Below, in pieces: positions 43,491-56,214 of a stretch of 64,000 bases of DNA. This stretch comes from Epiperipatus broadwayi (Eukaryota; Onychophora; Udeonychophora; Euonychophora; Peripatidae), in NCBI GenBank assembly GCA_028023455.1, contig JAQFVV010006208.1:8912963-8976962 (forward strand). The letters run 5' to 3'. A program made the position numbers and the translations under genes. How positions within the stretch are numbered: position 1 is the first letter of the stretch; the number at the start of each line of letters is the position of its first letter. The notes under the pieces are model-generated. The model did not search any database and was not told the origin of the DNA. It saw only the letters and a list, made by a program, of their open reading frames with translations.

Positions 43491-46400
43491 AATTAATGAT
43501 TTAAAAATTGACAAATAATGATAGTTATTATCTTAAATAATTTCAAATAAACATTCTCTTTTGGAGGAGGTTTGACACCTAGAATTTCTGAAAATATTAA
43601 TCCTAAAACAAACAAACAATGTGAGAGTGATTGTAATAATAGAAATCATCATTGCTGTTGTTGAATTAATTTTGTTGAGTTAAACAATATTTATAAGCTT
43701 TACAAATCTATGTAGTGAGATATTTGTACATTTATCATTATCCTTATATTTATTATATATATATATATTATTGGTTAGTGTTCAAACCCAAATCACTGAA
43801 GTATTACTATGACATAAAGTTAATTAAGAAACTAAGGAAGCATTATATGCATATTTTCCAGTACATAATTGTAGTGAGCACTACAATAATACAAATGAAT
43901 ACCTTTTAACAGTACAGTACACTACTAAATATAATATTCAAAATGTTTTAATGTTTAAATATAATATATACATTAAGAGTATATATATTAATTTATTGCA
44001 GAAATATCTAATGACCTATATACATTATATGTGTGATATTGATTTAAAGTAAAATTATATGTATTAAGTAAAGTTCATTTACAATATATACACATGTATT
44101 ATGTACACATACTAAATATAATATATACTTTATCACTAACGAACAGTGTTACATGTTCGTAATTTTTTTTATTAAAAAAAATTAATTAAATTAAAATAAA
44201 AGCATTATGGAATAATTTGTCAAGAATGATTAAAGCAGATTTTATTAAAAAAATTATTAAAGATTTAATTAATAAAAATATAATTTAGTTGAGTTTAAGA
44301 AAAAGTTTAATTAAAAAAGTTAAAGAGTTTTTCTTATAATCGCAGATCACCAAAGGGCAAAACACTACATCATTTATTAGTATAAGTTTACTAGTTAAAA
44401 AAAAAGCAATTAAAGGGGGTAGAAATTTAACTAAATAAAAGGTTAAAATTAGAGTTCTCTCTTTTCATGAATTTTATAAAAAGAAAATATGTGTGTGTAA
44501 AAGTGAAATTGAGTTAAAATGTAAAAGGAAAGCATATAAATTGAAATTTAGTTAAAGATTTTTCAGCCGAGAAATAAAAGAATGAGAATAATAACTATAA
44601 AGTCCAGTAAACTAAAACAATGGGAAATAATTCAGAGCCATATCTTATCCAGAAACTAAATTAATCTAAGCAGATATGCAGATTAAGCAAACAATGGAAA
44701 TATAATTAATAAAATTTACAAATTAATTAGGAGTGATAAAAAAGACAATGAGAGGGGATGACATAAGAGGACTAAAATCTATTCATCATTATTCAGACTT
44801 TGATTGTCATATTTGATTTGTGAATCAATTAATATCATGCAGTGCTAAGCAGCTAATGGAGTATGAGGCCAGTCTCCAATCCTGGTCTTCCAGAACACCA
44901 GAAGTCCTCCAGTTAGAAGTCATACCTATGTAATAATTTAAGCCATCAAGAATGTCGATCTCAATAAATGAAGGACGTCAGCCAATAACTAAAACTACTA
45001 AAAAACCCACAAGCCAACCGGTTGGTAACTAATTCAGCAGAATGAAATGAAGAGCTGCATTCCCAAAATATAAAGTGCAAAATACTAGATAATTTTGAAC
45101 TTGCTTATTTTCCATTTATTGAACATTAAAAGCTGCAGGAATCTTTGACTGTCTCTGATAATTATTATAGAAAGTGAGCTGTAGTATGTGCATGTACATT
45201 AAATCTCTCATAATATATTTAGTTAATACATATAAAGCTTTCCTTGAATAATCAGTGTAGATTCCCTAGTATGTGTATGTAAGTACATGTATGATTAATT
45301 ATATTATTCTTATTATCATGTATATATTTTTTATATATCACATTTTTTATTAATTAAAAGTATTTAAAATAGAATTGTTTCTTTGCTAATTATAGTTTGT
45401 TTATTACTCTTACAAAGTATATTACCACTAGATAATTGGTATTTAAGAGCAAGCCTTAAATAGCTTACTATAATTTACCTTTGTATAACCAAAGAGCTAG
45501 TAAAGGGTTAAGACAAGCACTAAATGTGTTTATCTGACGTCCAGATATGCTAATTATAATTTATGATAGCTGGCACTTGAGGTCTTACCTTGAAATAAAT
45601 AAAATGTTTTGGATGGCAGGAGGGTGGAAATTTAGTAACCGAGAGGTTCTATAGCCTGAAAATGTGGTTGCAGGTTATATTTCTTATAGCTGTGGTTTGG
45701 TTATAGGTGCAATTGGTGATTTTCTTCTTCTGTATTTACTTTTTCATTTGTAAGGCCAGGTTGCTACAATTTAAAAGTGTAACTGGAGTGGATTGAGATT
45801 ATATATATATTTTTATTTGTATTTTTAATTTATATAATCATAGCGATTTTTCTCCCACCTTTTTCAATACATCTGGGGTAATATATATATATATTATACC
45901 AGATGCATTCATAAGAGAAAAATCCAGCTTACTTTATATGTAGGTTAGCTGGGTTCAAATTTTATTTATCATAAATTTATAATTTTGTATTATAAATATT
46001 ACATGAATGGACTGGCCCTTCAAGCAGAGGGAAGAATACTATTGATAGCAGAGCTATCAACAATACCCATGATCAAACCGAGCTATGCAATGCATAACAC
46101 TATCACATTTCCAGACCATGGCCCACCTCGACTGCTAGATTGAAACCCCTAATATCCAAGCACTTTATTTGTTTTGAGATAAATCTCAGGTGCCAGCTAG
46201 TTATGAGAACTAACATGTTGTGGATAGTAGGCCCATAATCCAGTGCTCAAAATATCCCATGGCTAGCTCAATGAAAAGGAATACAATAACAAATTATTGC
46301 TTTAATTAGTGGTAAAGAATTGACAAACAAAATTAAGCTTAAAGATAATTTATTTGACTAATATTTATTGTTCTAATTTTAACTACTTTTATAAAAACTT

Positions 46401-47760
46401 AATTAAATAAAACAATGGCTTATCACTACCCCAAGAACACACATATTATAGTAAGATAGACAATATAATATAACAAAGAGTATTAAATAACACAAAGCAT
46501 TCACATACACATTTTAAAAACACGCACATCAATAGTTCTTTATGCATATGTAGAGTTCATTATTATTTGACTCTGGGAGGCTTCAAGTTATTGCAATGGC
46601 TACTGTACTTAGAAATAAGAAAATGTTATTTATTACCTAGGATTTGAATGTGGACTTCTTGCAGGTTGTTCCTTCAATTTAAAATCTTTCCAACCGGTTG
46701 GATGTGAGGTTTTTCTTGAGGAGGTTTAATGCTTATTATTCTGAGGCATTTTCTTTAAGACAGTTAGATATTAAAAGTGGATTCTCAAGTTGTTAGGCAG
46801 GCATTACTTTTCCTGGGCAGGTTGACTGTTTTGTCAGACTCAGGCTGGAGCAAAGTCGTATGTTTTTGATGATGATTAACAATGCATGATTGATTATGTA
46901 TACATAATAGACTGCTTGATTGATTGACTGAACTGAACTGCAATCTGAACTGATTAATTGACTGAACTGAACTGATGTCCAACGAAAAAACTGGACTATT
47001 TATTAGGATATCCTGTTGTCATTTTGGGGTCCGCCAGCTATATTTGTTGCTGAAATTCCTTAGATAAGCTTTTAATCTTGTTGTTGGAGATCTCTTAATT
47101 AGTGGCCATTGCAAACTTGTTGTTTTATGGATTTTGTTTAACTTAGTAGCCATTGCAAATTTGTTGTTTTTAAATTCATAGGCATTGCAAATTATGTGTT
47201 ACAATATTTTATCTGTCCCATTTCATTTTATTAACATGCACACATTTCTTATACTTAACATTAATTCGTCATTTACGGACATATATATTTCTTTCAAATA
47301 ATGGCAAAAGATCTTTTTTCTTTAAATCGAATGAAAGAGATATATATTTTTATTTCATGTAAAGATTTATATTTTAAGTTTTTATTTTTTATTTTAAGTT
47401 ATATTTTCTGCCCCCTTCCAATGAATTAACTGTAACTTTTATTTCAAACTACTAATAACAGAGAGAAAAACAAAACTCTTTGGACTTTTAGTTTTAACGT
47501 TTCTAAAGCAAAATGCATTTTGTTTAATAAAAAAAAAACTATTTAGATTTTTTTATAAATAATTATTGAAACCTTCGCATTATTTATGATAATTTCATTT
47601 TAATAATTTTTAGATGAAAATTAATATAGGTACAGATAAGATATTGGTACAATATATATATATCAACTACTAATATCCAGTCAATTTAAGGTACAATATA
47701 GTTTTACATTTTCATTTACTGTGCCAATACTAAAACTTAAAAATAATAGAGAATTTATAT
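43491..47760. other. Long AT-rich intronic stretch, no gene recognised
   Basis: About 4.3 kb without a recognisable element boundary or coding similarity. Local curiosities: the palindrome CCAACCGGTTGG near 45014 and 46691; a GACTGAACTGAACTG short repeat (46927-46978); a less AT-rich patch at 46000-46270. Nothing here supports a gene. Confidence 0.45.
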
Positions 47761-47764
47761 ATAT

Positions 47765-48045
47765 ATATTAAAAGCTTTTATTGACTGTGCACTATAAAGA
47801 AAAAAATAATTGTTTCTTCAACCACAATTGGAGTTTTTAGATTTAACTTAAATTAAAAGCTTGGGGGGGGGGGGGCAGAAATTAATTAAATAAATTTCTA
47901 TATTTTAACAACAAATTGACTTAATTCATTTCTAGACCTCCCCTCTCCCGTGATTTTATTTGAAATTAAATCTAAAAAACCCAATGGTAGTTGAAGAAAC
48001 AATTATTTTTATCCTTTTAGTGTGCAGTCAATGAAAGCATTTAAT
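47765..48045. mobile_element. Inverted-repeat element with ~80-bp arms
   Basis: TTGACTGTGCACTATAAAG, AATAATTGTTTCTTCAACC and TTTTTAGATTTA in the left arm have their complements, in reverse order, at 47960-48040. The loop contains a G12 tract (about 47863) and CCTCCCCTCTCCC. A non-autonomous element; superfamily unknown. Confidence 0.8.
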
Positions 48046-48560
48046 ATATTTTTATTTTTAAATCTCTATTATATATTCTTATATTATATTGTTAACTTTT
48101 TCCAATTTTTACTGAATTTTTTACAATCCAGGTTGCTATATCATAATTTTGTTTTATTCATATTTTATTAATATTATTGTTATTTTTGCTTCTATTACAA
48201 AACTGTAGATAGCGTGTTCTGTGGAATAATAGGGTTAGAGTTAAAATAGATCTTAGACATTTTATAAGGGCATAAAATCATGTTTCATTATTAAATATAT
48301 GTGTATATTTTATATAGCTGTTATATATTTTTTGTTATTATTTTTTATAATTTATATAAAAAATACCAACATAATGGACTTCCTTCATTTTCATTTTTGA
48401 TATTTGTTGGTGAGTGAAAAGGCAATCGTGAATATATTAATTTTTATTAAAAATATTTGATAAAGGAATTGATGCCACAAAAGTGTAAACAAAATTATCA
48501 TATTTATAAAAATCAAGAAGTGTAAGAAAAATTTGGCATTATGAAGTCTATCATTATAAG
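48046..48560. other. Intron 3 sequence, no feature seen
   Basis: AT-rich; the open frame at 48391-48696 only runs into the adjacent repeat. Confidence 0.45.
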
Positions 48561-48567
48561 GGTTAAA

Positions 48568-49405
48568 CAGGCAAAACTCTCCATACAGTAGTGCCAACCT
48601 GTGCCAACCAGAGTAATCAATGGATTCCAGAAGGCTTGTGCATAAAATCCCCATCACACAAGCTTTCTGGCATCCATTGATTACTCTGGTTGGCACAGGG
48701 TGGCACTACTATATGGAGAGTATGCACAAGCCTTCTGGCATCTATTGATTACTCTGGTTGGCACAGGGTGGCACTACTATATGGAGAGTATGCACAAGCC
48801 TTCTGGCATCTATTGATTACTCTGGTTGGCACAGGGTGGCACTACTATATGGAGAGTATGCACAAGCCTTCTGGCATCTATTGATTACTCTGGTTGGCAC
48901 AGGGTGGCACTACTATATGGAGAGTATGCACAAGCCTTCTGGCATCTATTGATTACTCTGGTTGGCACAGGGTGGCACTACTATATGGAGAGTATGCACA
49001 AGCCTTCTGGCATCTATTGATTACTCTGGTTGGCACAGGGTGGCACTACTATATGGAGAGTATGCACAAGCCTTCTGGCATCTATTGATTACTCTGGTTG
49101 GCACAGGGTGGCACTACTATATGGAGAGTATGCACAAGCCTTCTGGCATCTATTGATTACTCTGGTTGGCACAGGGTGGCACTACTATATGGAGAGTATG
49201 CACAAGCCTTCTGGCATCTATTGATTACTCTGGTTGGCACAGGGTGGCACTACTATATGGAGAGTATGCACAAGCCTTCTGGCATCTATTGATTACTCTG
49301 GTTGGCACAGGGTGGCACTACTATATGGAGAGTTTTGCCTGTTTAATAACAGTTAGGTGCTAGCATAAGAGATGGTGATCATGTGATGTTTAGTGGTTTA
49401 ACAAT
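48568..49405 (+). mobile_element. Family A element expanded by an internal satellite
   Basis: Left arm 48570-48655 (- orientation, AAACTCTCCATACAGTAG) and right end 49333-49405 (TTTTGCCTGTTTAATAAC and GATCATGTGATGTTTAG) belong to an ordinary palindromic family A copy. The middle is replaced by the 68-bp array. A possible target duplication CATTATAAGG / CAATATAAGG (one mismatch) flanks it. Confidence 0.85.
48721..49332 (+). repeat. Nine identical 68-bp tandem repeats
   Basis: The unit begins TATGCACAAGCCTTCTGGCA and ends ACTATATGGAGAG. Nine copies run exactly from 48721 to 49332, preceded by one diverged copy (48653-48720). The unit is the 3' segment of family A. The overlapping 64-residue open frames are repeat artefacts. 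Perfect identity implies recent expansion. Confidence 0.97.
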
Positions 49406-49923
49406 ATAAGGATGTTGAGAAAAAGTGATTTACTTTTAGAAGGTGATCATCATAATATGTATAAAAGTACAAAGACCAGTAATGGAATAATAATTTATGA
49501 ACATCAAAAGAAAAAGAATTGATTAGGTGATTCAAGATTTTAGATGTACTCATATAAGTAAAAGACATATTAATGTTATCATCCCAATTGTGAGAATGAT
49601 ACTGAAAAGAAGTTAAAATTTGGGCTTTTCAAAAAATAAGAAATTGTACAAAAAAATTAATTTTGGCCTAAATGTACGACCACATTTTCTGAGACATGTC
49701 ATTGGCAATAGGAAAAATATCCCATGATAAGAAAGATCATGAGAAAAAATAACCCCATGACTTGATAAATGGAGAAATATTAATGAATTTGAATATAAAA
49801 AAATAGTTATTAGATTTTATAAAAATAATCAGTTCAATTTTTAAAAAAATACGTATAAATAAATTAACATTTTCCTACTGAATATGTGAAAATTAGAATG
49901 AAAAAAAATTTAAAAGGTTTTTG
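49406..49923. other. Intron 3 sequence, no gene recognised
   Basis: AT-rich. Patches such as VRPHFLRHVIGNRKNI (+ strand, about 49675-49725, broken frame) could be decayed LINE coding sequence, but the match is too weak to call. Confidence 0.35.
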
Positions 49924-49936
49924 ATTAAATATCACA

Positions 49937-50629
49937 AGTAAATAAGCATTTACAATTGTACACATAGCGTCATATAAAAATAAATGCTTATTTACTTATA
50001 ATTAAGTTTCAGTTAGAGTGACGTTTAGTAAATTCTAGACAATTTCACCAACGTCATTCATCCAAACATCGTAAATAGTAATTTAAAGTGAGAATTCTAC
50101 TCTCACGCTTTTCTCAACAGTACTTCAGATTTGCTCATATAAAGGAATTTGAGTTGTAGGAATAAGAGGTTCCTTTTATTCCTGCATAAATACTATATTT
50201 TGTATTGTAGAGGGAAGTATTCATTTATTATTTAACACTCTCAAAAAGATGCATATGTAATTACCTTGAAAGGCTGATCTTTGAATGTAATACAATTGTA
50301 CACATAGTGTCATATAAAAGTAAATGCTTATTTACTTATAATTAAGTTTCAGTTAGAGTGACGTTTAGTAAATTCTAGACAATTTCACCAACGTCATTCA
50401 TCCAAACATCGTAAATAGTAATTTAAAGTGAGAATTCTACTCTCACGCATTTCTCAACAGTACTTCAGATTTGCTCATATAAAAGAATTTGAGTTGTAGG
50501 AATAAGAGATTCCTTTTATTCCTGCATAAATACTATATCTTGTATTGTAGAGGGAAGTATTCATTTATTATTTAACACTCTCAAAAAGACGCATGCGCAA
50601 TTAGCTTGAAAGGCTGATCTTTGAATGTA
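49937..50629 (+). mobile_element. Family D-like dimer with 13-bp TSD
   Basis: Two direct 340-bp units (TACAATTGTACACATAG at 49951 and 50291) are over 95% alike by eye. A short inverted bit at the left end (AAATAAGCATTT at 49940 against AAATGCTTATTT at 49982) precedes them. The exact repeat ATTAAATATCACA flanks it (49924-49936, 50630-50642). The architecture is the same as 25424-25872. The right end has GCATGCGCAATTAG, as in family D. Confidence 0.88.
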
Positions 50630-50642
50630 ATTAAATATCACA

Positions 50643-50980
50643 GAAAATAAACGATAATACTCAAAATATAAGTTAAAATATTATCATTGGTTTAAAAAGG
50701 AAATCATTTACATGAAGAAAAAAAAGTTTTAAAAAAACCCATAAAATATAGTAAAATTAATAGGAAAGACATTCGTTAAAATCCATCCATGGTATTGTGA
50801 TTGAAATAATTAAAAAAATTTGTGGAAAAGTATTTGCAACTATTAACTATCACAAAGACATAAACCACCTTTCTTTCTATATATGCATTTTTTAAACAAT
50901 CTAATTACATGAGCTAGAGATACCAAACACATGAATTTCCATACCTGTATTAACAGCTTGATATTTATTAAAAACTTCTG
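50643..50980. other. Intron 3 sequence, no feature seen
   Basis: AT-rich, nothing recognised. Confidence 0.45.
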
Positions 50981-50984
50981 TGTA

Positions 50985-51365
50985 TTTAAATGGGCATATT
51001 AAGGTACTATATATGAGGGGCAACATGGGTATGATGACAATATTGGCATCAACAAGGGCTTTGAGCATTCCATCATCAGATTTTCAATGATATGGGATGG
51101 CTGAAATGTTGGAGAATGAAGATTCTAGATTGAAGCCTGTCCATTAAAGTATGAAGATTTGCTATCTTAATATAAACTGTGCACTGATTATATATGTGTG
51201 TGTGGAAAATGATGATCTCGATGAACTGAAGAGTGCTGGTTCAGCATGAAATAGTATATTGGAGATCATTTATTCTTTTCACATGTATGTGGTCATGTGT
51301 GTTAGTTGTATAAGATGGAATAGATAGCTGTAGAGAGCTGAAAAGTCTGAGTTCAAATTTCTTTT
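50985..51365 (+). mobile_element. Family B hammerhead element
   Basis: A monomer with the 5' segment (GGGCATATTAAGGTAC, GAGCATTCCATCATCAG), the middle (CATTAAAGTATGAAGATTTG), the ribozyme and a 3' segment ending near GAGTTCAAATTTC. A family A copy follows immediately. Confidence 0.82.
51220..51263 (+). ncRNA. Hammerhead motif with weak stem I (family B)
   Basis: Core CTGAAGA (the variable position is A) with a 6-bp stem II GTGCTG-GTT-CAGCAT, GAA and ATAGTAT. The stem I strands (ATGAA, TTGGA) pair over only two bases. Activity doubtful. Confidence 0.6.
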
Positions 51366-51377
51366 AGATTATATATA

Positions 51378-51643
51378 AACAAGGCAAAACTCTCCATACA
51401 GTAGTGCCACCCTGTGCCAACCAGAGTAATCAATGGATGCCAGAAGGCTTATACATAAAATCCCTATCTAGTGCCTACTTACCCAATATTCCCAGATGAG
51501 TTTCTGGCTGTGGCCTTCATCAGTGAGGAGCATCCATTGATTACTCTGGTTGGCTCAGGGTGGCACTACTGTATGGGAAGTTTTGCCTTATTTAATAACA
51601 ATTATGTACTAGTATAAGAGATGGTGATCATGTGATGTTTAGT
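51378..51643 (-). mobile_element. Family A hammerhead element with 12-bp TSD
   Basis: Flanked by the exact AGATTATATATA (51366-51377, 51644-51655; low complexity). Contains AAACTCTCCATACAGTAG, GCCAGAAGGCTTATAC and the ribozyme segment, then a short inverted 3' segment. Confidence 0.82.
51489..51529 (-). ncRNA. Hammerhead motif, nearly complete (family A)
   Basis: On the - strand: TCCTCA, CTGATGA, stem II GGC-CACA-GCC with flanking A-A mismatch, GAA, ACTCAT (stem III partly mispaired), C, TGGGAA. One loop base fewer than at 15511. Confidence 0.65.
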
Positions 51644-51655
51644 AGATTATATATA

Positions 51656-52276
51656 TAATGATAAAGTTAAGAATGCACTTTAGAATAAGAATAAATTATT
51701 GTGATTTGATTGGTTCTTTACATTAGAAATATCATTTAAAGTCTCAAGTTTGTAATTATCTTTATCTTTTTTTATTTGTTTCAATACATTTTAAGTCGCA
51801 CTTTTCATCATGTTACAAATGTTTTAAAACATTATAATGTCAATTTACTACTGAATAATACTGTCAATCAATTTACTTTTTTTTAAAAAAAAGAATCAAA
51901 TCTTTCATTGGTTTTCAAAATCACTATATTACCATTTACCACTAATCAAAAACATATTATACAAACGAAATCACACAGAATTAAACTAATGACATTTACT
52001 TAGTCATTCGACTGAATTATATTAAAATCCTTTTGATTATTGAATAAAAGAATTCCATTTATTTACTTCTTTAGTGATTAATCAAAATCTACTCATTGTC
52101 TTTATTTTGATTCTACACTTTAATTTTATTTACTTTTTTCTAACTCAAATAGAAGTTATGCTAACACTCTATTGATCACTAAATAGAAAAAAAATTGTAT
52201 AAACTCTGATATTCTTTACTATCGTCTCGTGGCAATTATATGAAGGCATTTCATTTGTTTACAAAAAATTTTGCAT
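51656..52276. other. Intron 3 sequence, no feature seen
   Basis: AT-rich, nothing recognised. Confidence 0.45.
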
Positions 52277-52289
52277 AGTGCATGGCTTT

Positions 52290-52401
52290 TTTTTCATATG
52301 TCATAGCATCGGCCAGGAGGCAAACCCGCAACAACCATCTGCAACCAACTTCTTGCTTGCAAGGCTGCTGCACTGACCTCTCGGCTAACAATGCTTGACA
52401 G
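52290..52401 (-). mobile_element. tRNA-derived SINE with 13-bp TSD
   Basis: On the - strand it reads GTCAAGCATTGTTAGCC, B-box-like GGTTTGCCTCC, GATGCTATGACA and poly-A. The exact direct repeat AGTGCATGGCTTT flanks it (52277-52289, 52402-52414). Same subfamily as 14488-14604. Confidence 0.9.
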
Positions 52402-52493
52402 AGTGCATGGCTTTGACACTAAAGTAATCAGTTTCCACCATCAACATTCTCTTACTGATGTCCAATATAGATATTAATAGTAGGATATTAAAA

Positions 52494-52590
52494 TATCACA
52501 TGATCACTATTTCTTATGTTTGCTCTTACCTGTTATTAAAACATGCAAAAGTCTCTATACATATTGCCACTCAGTGCAAGCCTGAGTTCA
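52494..52590. mobile_element. Family A element, end fragment
   Basis: ATCACATGATCACTATTTC, CCTGTTATTAAAACATGC and CACTCAGTGCAAGCC match the outer part of family A. Confidence 0.65.
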
Positions 52591-52806
52591 ATATAATTTG
52601 TTGAAATTTTGTACATTTTTAAAAAATGTATATGAAAGTGATAGGACACATTAATATTTTAAATAGATGACTTAGTTTCTTAGATATGGAAGAGTGGGGG
52701 GGGGGGCTTCAATATTTTAATACTTATGATTTTCTTGATTGCAATTGTAAGTTTTATTTAAATAATAAGAAAGTTTGTTTATAATATAGTTTTGTTAAGC
52801 TTTGTT

Positions 52807-53250
52807 GAGATATTATTTTATATAGCGCTATGTTTTTTATGTAACAGTAATATTAGCGATTAAGCCAATGCACATGCGCTTTAAAGATAAATTATAAATG
52901 AATACTCAATTTTTCCAGACACGAGATATAGTGTTTTAGAAAGAATGAAATGAATCCACTCATTCTTTCAACCCAAACGTTTATGTATGGGCAAATCTTA
53001 AGTGTGTGGAAATAAGGACATGAAGATGTTACACGATCACTTTAAATTATATTTGTTATGTTTGAATGAATGACACTTGCAAAATCTTTACACTTAAGAT
53101 TTGCCTATACATAAACATTTGAGTCGAAAGAATAGGTGGATTCATTTTATTCTTTCTAAAATACTATATCTCGTGTCTGGAAAAATTGAGTATTCATTTA
53201 TAATTTATCGTTAAAAGCGCATGTGCATTGGCTTAATCGCTAATATTACT
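52807..53250. mobile_element. Family D palindrome with 13-bp TSD
   Basis: Inverted arms of about 180 bp (GCACATGCGCTTTAAAG against GCGCATGTGC, ACACGAGATATAGTGTTTTAG against its complement). The exact direct repeat GTTAAGCTTTGTT flanks it (52794-52806, 53251-53263). Shares TTTTATATAGCG and GCACATGCGC with 23585-23927. No coding capacity. Confidence 0.9.
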
Positions 53251-53449
53251 GTTAAGCTTTGTTTTAAAAAAATATTTTTTCAAATAAAAAGAAAAAATAT
53301 TAATCAATTTTAGGTAGAAAAATTAGTTATTGATTTATTATACATATATAATTAAATACACATGTTAAATATATATTATTTTCATAAAGAGTATAAAATT
53401 CTTAGGCAACATATAACTAGCTTATACTAAATATTTCTTATATATGTAA

Positions 53450-53995
53450 ATGGAGGAATTTGACAAGATTTTTCATTCTATTTGTCCACCACTGTATCTC
53501 AAGCAATGATATACATAATCACACACATGCAAAAACAATACATGATCCTTAATATGCATATTTCATGCAGAAACAGCACTCATCATTAACATATATAGAT
53601 ATATAATGGACTGACATGAGGGCTTAAATAGACATAATTTTTACATGGATATGACTAGAGTATCAAATCCAATAAAGACTTTATGCACAATATCATTAAT
53701 TTTTGAGTGAAATGGATGCTTGAATAGATGGAAGGGTGAGAATATTGAAGCCTGGTTCATTATAGTTTGAGGAATTGCTATCATAATATAAACCAATCAC
53801 TGATTGTATATATATATGTGGAAGATTATGATCTAGCCCAAATGATGAGTGCTGGTTCTGCATGGAATACTGCATGGAATATGTATATTGGGATCATGCA
53901 TCCTTTTTGCATGTGTGTAATCATCTGTATCAATTTCTTAAGATGGATTGAAAGATGAATAGACTGAAGAATTTTGAGTTCAAATCTCTCTACTT
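53450..53995. mobile_element. Family B element, old palindromic copy
   Basis: A left - oriented segment (53455-53600) and a right + oriented segment (53700-53990) carry worn hammerhead motifs near 53548-53590 (-) and 53836-53892 (+). In the right one the GAATACTGCATG part is duplicated and the core reads ATGATGA. Probably inactive. Confidence 0.72.
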
Positions 53996-54296
53996 ACATA
54001 TAAAAAATATATGTATTAACTATATATATATATACACACATTATACATGTGAAATTAATTTAAAGCAATATTATACATATTAAGTGCAATTCATTTACAA
54101 TATAGTTTTTTATTTAAAAAGGCAAAAATGTCAAACACTTATCACTTAAAAACAATATTTCATATTCTTAATCATTTATATAAACATATATTATGTACAC
54201 ATACCAAATATGATATATACTTAATCAGTATACATTTAAACTTATAACAGAATATCTAGTGATATATGTATACATATATGCAAGAATATATATATA

Positions 54297-54900
54297 TATG
54301 TAGGACAATCAGGAGAAAATGCAACTCAAAGAGCTAAAAAACATAATAGAGCAATAAAAAGAAAAGATACTATGTCTGAACCATATAATCATTATTTAGA
54401 AACAGAGCATATAATAAATTGTGAGGAAAATATAAATGTAATAAAGAATAGTAAAAAATTTAAATAAAGAAAATATTATGAAACATATATAAAGAAAGCA
54501 TAGATAAATGCATTAATATGGTCAATGATTCAATAAAATTGAGAGGAAAATGGTCACTGTTAGATAATTGGAAACTGTAATATGTCAGAATGTATAGGTA
54601 TGTATATATGTATTCATAGTATATGACAGGAATCATTTGTTGGTTGATAGATAGGAGATATAAGGTAGTAAAAAGATAAATTAAAGAATGTATAATGGAT
54701 GTGTATATATATTAATATGGTCGATGGTTCAATAAAATTGAGAGGAAAACTATCAAAGTTAGTAAATAGGAAGATGTAATATATATGAATGTATATGTAT
54801 TGATATTATAAGAGAGTTGTTTATTTGATGATAGATAGTAGGTATAAAAAAGAAAAATATGAATAAGAAAATGTATAATGGATTTTTACATATATGTAAA
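54297..54900 (+). pseudogene. Penelope-like element, GIY-YIG domain and duplicated 3' end
   Basis: Reads YVGQSGENATQRAKKHNRAI (GIY-YIG block), NHYLETEHIINCEENINVIK (family HIID....I), then a stop at KFK and, in another frame, KYYETYIKKA. A following segment (INMVDGSIKLRGKLSKLVN) occurs twice about 201 bp apart (54511 and 54712), a tandem 3' end. The domain begins directly after a TA repeat, so it is 5'-truncated. Confidence 0.75.
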
Positions 54901-55969
54901 TTTATAAAAATAATATTTTTTATTTCTTTATGGGTTTACTTCTAATGATGATTATTAGAGAGTGTATAAAACTGTATACCATTTATTGTCCCATGATTAA
55001 TTTAAAAAATGGCATCTTGAGAAGTTTTATTTGTGAATGAAAATTGATTTGATGATATTAAATTAAATAGCATACAAACTAGTTGTCTATTATTTTGAGA
55101 TATGTATAATTTGATTGATTAAGAGTATCTATGCCATATTAACACTAATATAAAGAGAAATACTAAGTGAGAGATTAAATATATTTATTAAATTATTAGC
55201 ATCATGTATACTATCAAGATTTTGTTTTATATTCATGGTTATTCTGTTGCCAAAACTCATTTTTTGCTGATGTGAGTATTATTTGTTCTCTGGTTTATTA
55301 TATATTTATTGATTTCTATCTATGCATTATAGAATGCTGTGTCATTCCTGTTTTAAGGTTACTCTATATATACTATGATGAATCCACAGCTAATCTTAAA
55401 ACAAGAAAGATGCAGAATACTCTGATGTATAAAAAGTCACAGACAGAAAGTGATGTCGCAAATACCTTGGTATTTTACAATCATGAAAGAGACCATGATC
55501 ATAGTTTCAATCCAAGTTGTGGTGAAATCATATGCAAATAGTAAAACAATCAAAAGTAAAAAATCAAAGAGATCATAATGAATATATAATGAACAAGAGA
55601 ATAAATAGTATTAAAGTCAGCAGAAAATGGGTTTTTCAGAAGAATAACCACAAATATGAGGTGAAATCTTCGAAAGTATACTTCATGCTAATAATTTAAT
55701 AAGTATATTTAATCTCTGACTTAGTATTTATATATACATTGTAACCTTAAGGTTTGTATAGAGAAATGTGTATGTGTATAATGTGGATATATTTTTTTTA
55801 TTTTTTTTTATATACTTTATTTTCTTTCAATAAGTCAATTTATATACTAGATACGGTAAATGATTTAATAAGTTAAATTTAGCTATACAACTGTTGTTAT
55901 AAGCTATTTCTTTAGATAAGTCTAAATTTATTAAATAACCTCAATACTACTACATTGTTTTTCAAAATT
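54901..55969. other. Intron 3 sequence, no gene recognised
   Basis: The frame 55272-55541 (89 residues, with a STANLKTRKMQNTLMYKKSQ stretch) does not match a family known to me and has no coding neighbours. Confidence 0.35.
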
Positions 55970-56020
55970 ATATAAATAAAGATGCAATAAAAGACAAATG
56001 ACTCCCAAGATACAATCTCT
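55970..56020 (-). mobile_element. Family C fragment
   Basis: On the - strand, TGTATCTTGGGAGTCATTTG followed by TCTTTTATTGCATC matches family C just 3' of its ribozyme. Confidence 0.6.
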
Positions 56021-56039
56021 AGTTTAACCCCAGGAATAT

Positions 56040-56210
56040 GTGCGTAAAAATGCGATAGTAGGGACCTCTACAGGTCTTAACCACAAGCTTACATTTTGGA
56101 AGAAAAGATGTAAGCTTGTGGTTAAGACCTGTAGAGGTCCCTACTATCAGATTTTTATGCACACATTCCTGATGTTATAGCCTTAGTAAATATTACTTAC
56201 ATAATCAATA
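56040..56210. mobile_element. Family F hairpin element, compact copy
   Basis: GGGACCTCTACAGGTCTTAA, then CCACAAGCTTACA and its complement TGTAAGCTTGTGG, form an almost perfect hairpin around a 15-bp loop. It is followed by the CCTTAGTAAATATTACTTAC end shared with 37345 and 57395. Confidence 0.82.
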
Positions 56211-56214
56211 TGTG

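Noticed and set aside
48721-49332. CRISPR-like array
   Set aside because: Repeats are directly adjacent without unique spacers, and the context is an animal intron.
48690-49363. Eight overlapping 64-residue open frames (MAQGGTTIWR...)
   Set aside because: They are produced by the 68-bp tandem repeat read in rotating frames; the unit is family A non-coding sequence.
49440-49930. Decayed LINE coding patch (VRPHFLRHVIGNRKNI)
   Set aside because: Too short and frame-broken to assign to a family without a search.
55272-55541. 89-residue frame
   Set aside because: No similarity to a known family, mixed hydrophobic and polar halves, and no neighbouring exon-like signals.
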